From Panulirus ornatus (lineage: Eukaryota > Arthropoda > Malacostraca > Decapoda > Palinuridae), in NCBI RefSeq assembly GCF_036320965.1, contig NC_092281.1:14924719-14988718 (forward strand): a DNA stretch of 64,000 bases, written 5' to 3'. Below, in pieces: positions 59,766-64,000 of this stretch. Numbering within the stretch: the stretch's first letter is position 1; the number at the start of each line of letters is the position of its first letter. The translations under genes were made by a program, and so were the position numbers. The notes below the pieces were generated by a model. It saw nothing but the letters and a program-made list of their open reading frames with translations, was not told the origin of the DNA and searched no databases.

Positions 59766-60756
59766 CCTCATGCTGCCTCTAACGGCCAAACAAGCCACCG
59801 TGATATTGCGTTCCCTAGGAAAGACAAACGGGTTATGACGATAAGCTCCCTCCTGCCATATGTTGCAAGATTACAGGCGGACGTGATGAGGTCCCCCCCC
59901 CCCCCCCCCGTCCGTTACAGACACAAAGACAAGGTAATGACCTCCCGGTCTCTGTGGCAAAACAGACACCGGTGATGAGGTATGTTAAACGATAACAGAC
60001 AAACAAACCTTAGTACGGAGGTGATCATGTGTACCCTTAACTGCAACAAACAAGCCATAGTTACGAGTTCCCCAACCACCGACTGCAACAAACAGGCGAC
60101 AATGAGGGAGTATACCGTTGGCATGTAATACGCACAGGCGCCGGGAACGAAGTCACAGTTACCTGCAGCGATCAAAAATCCTTGAGAACACCGGTGCGAC
60201 CCTTGTATATGCTGGCTAGGCCTTTGCCTTCACCGTTAAGGGTGAGGTCACTAAGGGTAGTAACGCCAGCCTTGCTCGAGGAGTTACAGAAAGGTGAAAA
60301 AGGGAGTGTGACAGCTGCCCGTGTAACACGTTACGCCGCACCTCCTATGGAAAAGACAACCTTGGCGTGTTACTCTAGATACACCGGTGTGTCCTCCCCT
60401 GCCTCCTTGAACCCAAACTCACTCGGTCTGTGTGACGTGCATTAAGACCAGGAATTACGACCATACCCGTTTCTCAGGGTTGGATTAACGGCTACTTTAA
60501 TATGGCGACGTATGGATTTATCACCGTGTAATGGCCCGTTAAATTATATCTTCCTTCCTTTGAACCAGTAAATCATGGCTTTTAATACGACGGGCAGCCA
60601 CTTGACGAATGGAACTCTGGCTTTAATTAGAGGGGCGTGGTAGGTGACGGAGTCGACCCCCGACTGAGGTGTTGGGAGGGAGGGGAGGTCAAGGCAGCAC
60701 AGGGATGATGATCAAGCTCACTATGTCTGTCTGCCATGTGTATCGTCTCCCCTTCC

Positions 60757-60761
<5 letters not shown>
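59766..60761. other. Unassigned sequence, C17 run
   Basis: A run of about 17 C lies at 59893-59909. Words acagacaaac and caacaaacaagc recur loosely between 59800 and 60130. No gene seen. Confidence 0.45.

Positions 60762-60801
<40 letters not shown>
60762..60801. repeat. (AC)n microsatellite
   Basis: About 40 bp of uninterrupted AC. Confidence 0.97.
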
Positions 60802-60805
<4 letters not shown>

Positions 60806-61667
60806 CCTGACCAGCGTCAGGCAGGCGACGTCTCTCTCCAGCCAGTGGCTCCTACAAGCCTGGGCCCCCAGTGCTCTGAGCCTGCTGTTACCGACGGCCT
60901 CTGACATTTCTCACAAGAACCACAAGTACTTCTAAGAAAACATCGCCATACTTCACTCACACATCATTATGTTCTCACAACGTAACCACAGGAGAAAAAC
61001 ACACTGCCTTGAAAATTCTTGGCGTATCTTTTTTTTTCCCCCCCGAATGGGAGAATGGATAACTTTTTATCTTATATCAGTAAAGATGTTCTTGATATTT
61101 TCCAAGATGAACAGATGAGGTGCAAGTAGCCAGGTGTGACATACTAGTTATGTACAGAACTAAGGTCACGTGAGGAATGTGTGTGTGTGTGTGTGGGGGG
61201 CACGTCTTAAACTCGCACCTTCGCGTTACACTACGAGAGCATACTTCGTCGCGCGTGATCCCTGGCTCCCTCAGTCATCTGCAAACGTTACTCCTCCAGA
61301 GAATCGCTTGCCCTCACTCGACATTAGACGCTTTCCCTCGATCCCCTCCACAACTTCCACTGGCTTCGTAGTTTCCCGAAATGCTGAGGGACCGAATTAA
61401 CGTGAAAGAATACCTGTAAAATATAATACTATACATTCTGCTATAAACTAGGGCTTAAATGATTAATGTGTGGAGGTGCTGGAGAGCGTGTGGTTTATGC
61501 CAGACGTAATATATCACCTTCCCTGCTATCTGCCTCCGCCATACTGGGCTCCGGCCTTAGTACGTTTCTAATATGCCAACGGTGACTGCCATATGTACTG
61601 ACTTACGCTCAGGATAAGCTTTTATGACTTATTCCCCTTCATGAGGTGCTTCATCGAGGACCTTCAT

Positions 61668-61674
<7 letters not shown>
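60802..61674. other. Unassigned sequence, no gene seen
   Basis: Small (GT)n at 61179-61193 followed by a G run. Short frames only. Confidence 0.5.

Positions 61675-61741
<67 letters not shown>
61675..61741. repeat. (AC)n microsatellite
   Basis: About 65 bp of AC preceded by gcgcgc. Confidence 0.98.
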
Positions 61742-61744
<3 letters not shown>

Positions 61745-62079
61745 TAAAACCAACTAATAACTTCTACTTTTAGTAATTTTACTCATTTTTAACCATCGCC
61801 TTCTCAGGCTGCTGGGTGGTTGGGCTGCAGGCCTATCTACCCACCAGGGTCATTACAGCCGTCAAGTATATAACCACTTAACGAAAACCTTGAACAACTT
61901 CAGGTGTTTGAAAATGATTCTACTACAGCCTTACGCGCGTTCACTCTGCGTAACACCCTTGTCGTCTCTCGAGCGCAGAAACCTCATCATATTTTTACTC
62001 GGAATATACGTATAAGACAGTTCCACGAGTCCACGTTACAGTCGTCTCAGAACAAATTCAACTGTTTGTATTGTGAGGA

Positions 62080-62160
62080 GAGGGTTGTTGGTCTGTGCGT
62101 TACATGGGAGTCGAGTATTTTACACTCGTGCTGCCCCGTCTCTCAACCTCAGGTACCATG
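62080..62160 (-). mobile_element. CR1-like LINE 3'-UTR remnant
   Basis: The plus strand reads ggagtcgagtattttaca, ctcgtgctgccccgtctctc, aacctcagg. This matches the tatactcgtggggc..ccc.tctcttgaa stretch of 26950-26995 and 47370-47395 with small changes. Only the terminal part is recognisable, and no GT tract follows here. Confidence 0.5.
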
Positions 62161-62362
62161 TCTTTTACTCCTCCGTAATGTATGCTCAAAGACACACCCT
62201 ATCCTTAAGTCAGGTATCCACCAGCCCTCGAGGGAGGATGAACACCTGGGATGACGGGTGTTGGCAGACTGCTAGAGCCCAAGATTCGGATCCGTGCGAG
62301 TCTGACCCCGGGTCGGACCATTCTGACTCATGGTCAGCAATGCCAACAACTGCACCGCGGGG

Positions 62363-62364
<2 letters not shown>

Positions 62365-62437
<73 letters not shown>
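62365..62437. repeat. (GT)n microsatellite
   Basis: About 73 bp of uninterrupted GT. Confidence 0.98.
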
Positions 62438-62438
<1 letters not shown>

Positions 62439-62995
62439 AATTTAAATTCTAAAATCGAGCATATTAAAACGATAAAAAACAATCATAAAGAATAAAATAT
62501 AGGATCAAAATGCACAGAATGATATACATACACTAAGTCATAAAAGAAAATAGACACAAAAACAGATGAAACTCTCCAGATGTTGCAGAACCGACCACAA
62601 TTACAAGCGATAAAGGCCGATCATATAACATTGCAGTGGTCCCCACAACCCACCCTCTAGATCCCATGGAAATGATTATGACGAAGCGGGGAATAATGGC
62701 CAGAGATGGTTCTATAAGTCGACCCAGGAATATCGATGGAAAGGAGGAAAAGAGAGAGAGAGAGAGAGAAAAAAAAAAGAGAGTCAAGACTCGGGAGTTA
62801 ATCTGCCTGGGGCGCTTCACACGCTGCGGGGTAAGGGTTGTGGGGAGGGAGGGTGTGCGGGTGCCAAGCCTGTTTTCCAGTCGAGGGGGTTGCGTGTGCT
62901 CCGCCCCTTCCCCCTCCCCTTTCCCCCTCCCCTTTCCCTTTCTTTTGGTGAGGTGATTTTATCCGAGGGGAAGCCAAAGGGGTGTGAGGGGGTGG
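62438..62995. other. Unassigned sequence, purine/pyrimidine-rich patches
   Basis: gaga tract at 62752-62770 followed by an A9 run. 62900-62945 repeats cccctttccc twice. No gene seen. Confidence 0.45.
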
Positions 62996-63110
62996 GGTGA
63001 GAGGAGGGGAGGATGGTGGGTGAAGGGAGGCTGGATAATGGGAGGGGAGGACGGTGGGTGAGGAGAGATGGGGTGGCAAGGAGAGGAAGAGGAGGAGGAG
63101 GAGGTAAGTG
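62996..63110. repeat. ~44-bp tandem repeat, two copies, G-rich
   Basis: gaggggaggatggtgggtga recurs as gaggggaggacggtgggtga 44 bp later, with gaggagg triplets after it. Confidence 0.8.
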
Positions 63111-63131
63111 TTAACAAGCGTGTAACACTTG

Positions 63132-63163
<32 letters not shown>

Positions 63164-63168
63164 GCATG

Positions 63169-63231
<63 letters not shown>

Positions 63232-63250
63232 GGAGGCACGCACACACGCT
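63132..63250. repeat. (CA)n microsatellite, interrupted
   Basis: About 118 bp of CA with caaa, gcatgcacgcgcg and cggaggcacg interruptions. Confidence 0.96.
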
Positions 63251-63289
63251 TGTCCTGAGTCTTATAATTGAGCAAATTAGTGGTGGGGG

Positions 63290-63720
63290 AGAGGAGGCAC
63301 GCCGTGCATGATGGGTATGGGGGAGCACAGGCGGGTGGGGAGGAAGTAGCCCCCTACATGAAGGGATGGGGCAACGGGGGCGGCTGGGGAAAGAGGGTAA
63401 CTCCAGCAGGACGGTTATGGGGAAGAGCAGGATATGTCTGGGACGGATCACCCCCCCTTCATTACGGGTGTGGCGGGCGGATAGGGAGGCAAAACCACCC
63501 ATTAATGGGTATGGGAGGAGCAGACGAAGCCTGGGGAGGGGGCTACACTTCGCGCTATGAGTAAGGTGGGGGGCAAGGGAGGCCTGAGGCAAGTGGAGAG
63601 GAGATTCCCCTACATAATGGGAATGGTGGGTGACGGGGGGAGGTCTGAGGCAGCCTGGGGAAGGCGGTAGGAGGAGGCTCAAGGTGGGGCGGGGAGAGGC
63701 TCCTCAGCAGGCCTGGGGCA
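63290..63720. repeat. Degenerate G-rich repeat
   Basis: gggtatgggg, ggttatgggg, ggggaggc and aatgggaatgg words recur at roughly 60-bp spacing, strongly diverged. The 294-codon minus frame 63682-62798 passes through this, the CA tract and the 44-bp repeat, and is a composition artefact. Confidence 0.55.
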
Positions 63721-64000
63721 GCAGGGGGTAGCCAGAGTACCCTCACCATAAGACGTCAGCCAACAAGGCACTGGCAGCAACTGTGGAAACTTTATCACGA
63801 GTCACGAAACGGACTAATAGGAACACGTACTCCACAGTACCACGTCATCAAACACAGCTGCAGAGGGAAACATTACACGATCAAACTACCAAAATTCCAC
63901 AAGAGTTTCTTGCTGCGACTATTTCACGGTCAGGCTCACGGCTTACGCTCTGGGTCGACATGCATTGCATTATTAGAAATGGGCAACAGTGTCTGCGATC
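63721..64000. other. Unassigned sequence, no gene seen
   Basis: Mixed composition, no repeat or frame of note. Confidence 0.5.

Noticed and set aside
59800..60130. Possible eroded ~45-bp repeat with acagacaaac words
   Set aside because: Copies too diverged and spacing too irregular to define a unit.
62283..62330. tRNA-like tail (gattcggatccgtgcgagtc)
   Set aside because: No cloverleaf can be drawn around it; arms do not pair.
62798..63682. 294-codon minus frame, the longest in the window
   Set aside because: Runs through an impure CA microsatellite and two G-rich degenerate repeats. Pro/Ser/Leu- and VCVC-rich, with no motif.

Overview
This window is animal nuclear DNA, most likely from a decapod crustacean. 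I infer this from the very high density of long, nearly perfect di- and trinucleotide microsatellites, the many minisatellites, and decayed non-LTR retrotransposon pieces. Two copies of a ~240-260 bp element and a related 3'-UTR-like block also resemble, from memory, an abundant decapod repeat. No bacterial, viral or organellar gene organisation is visible, and there are no rRNA or tRNA genes and no CRISPR array. I could not identify a single conserved host protein-coding exon. Nearly all long open frames are by-products of tandem repeats whose period is a multiple of 3 (or of dinucleotide runs), or are chance frames.

Tandem repeats dominate. By hand tally about 4 kb is microsatellite. This includes ten (GA/CT)n arrays of about 66-91 bp, many (CA/GT)n arrays, seven (TA)n arrays, and (GAT)n, (ATT)n and (TAC)n arrays. 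Roughly 25 minisatellites have units of 18-84 bp. The best are a 37-bp x11 array (811-1224), 60-bp x5 (22041-22341), 34-bp x7 (27391-27640), 44-bp x6 (35942-36220), 33-bp x10 (37219-37547) and two 30-bp arrays (48865-49255 and 49530-49965).

Mobile-element remains are all dead. A CR1-like LINE family is seen at 23313-23945 (+), 26922-27205 (-), 41366-41425 (-), 47335-48000 (-) and 62080-62160 (-). Related reverse-transcriptase (RT) remains lie at 36440-37190 (+) and 56469-56640 (+). A jockey-like element lies at 29376-30205 (-). A third RT lineage, with an intact first catalytic Asp but frameshifts later, is at 16590-17285 (-). Two copies of a short poly-A-tailed element (42817-43055 and 45212-45475, both minus) sit inside microsatellites. 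A probable LINE 3'-UTR piece with the same 11-bp motif lies beside the second copy (45585-45840).

The two halves of the short element have different histories: 105 bp are identical between copies, while the other ~106 bp carry 9 mismatches. Two CR1-like 3' ends run directly into (GT/CA)n tracts, so some microsatellites here may have been seeded by retrotransposon tails. The remaining intervals are unique-looking, gene-poor intergenic or intronic DNA. A few isolated splice-donor-like sites and open frames are flagged at low confidence.
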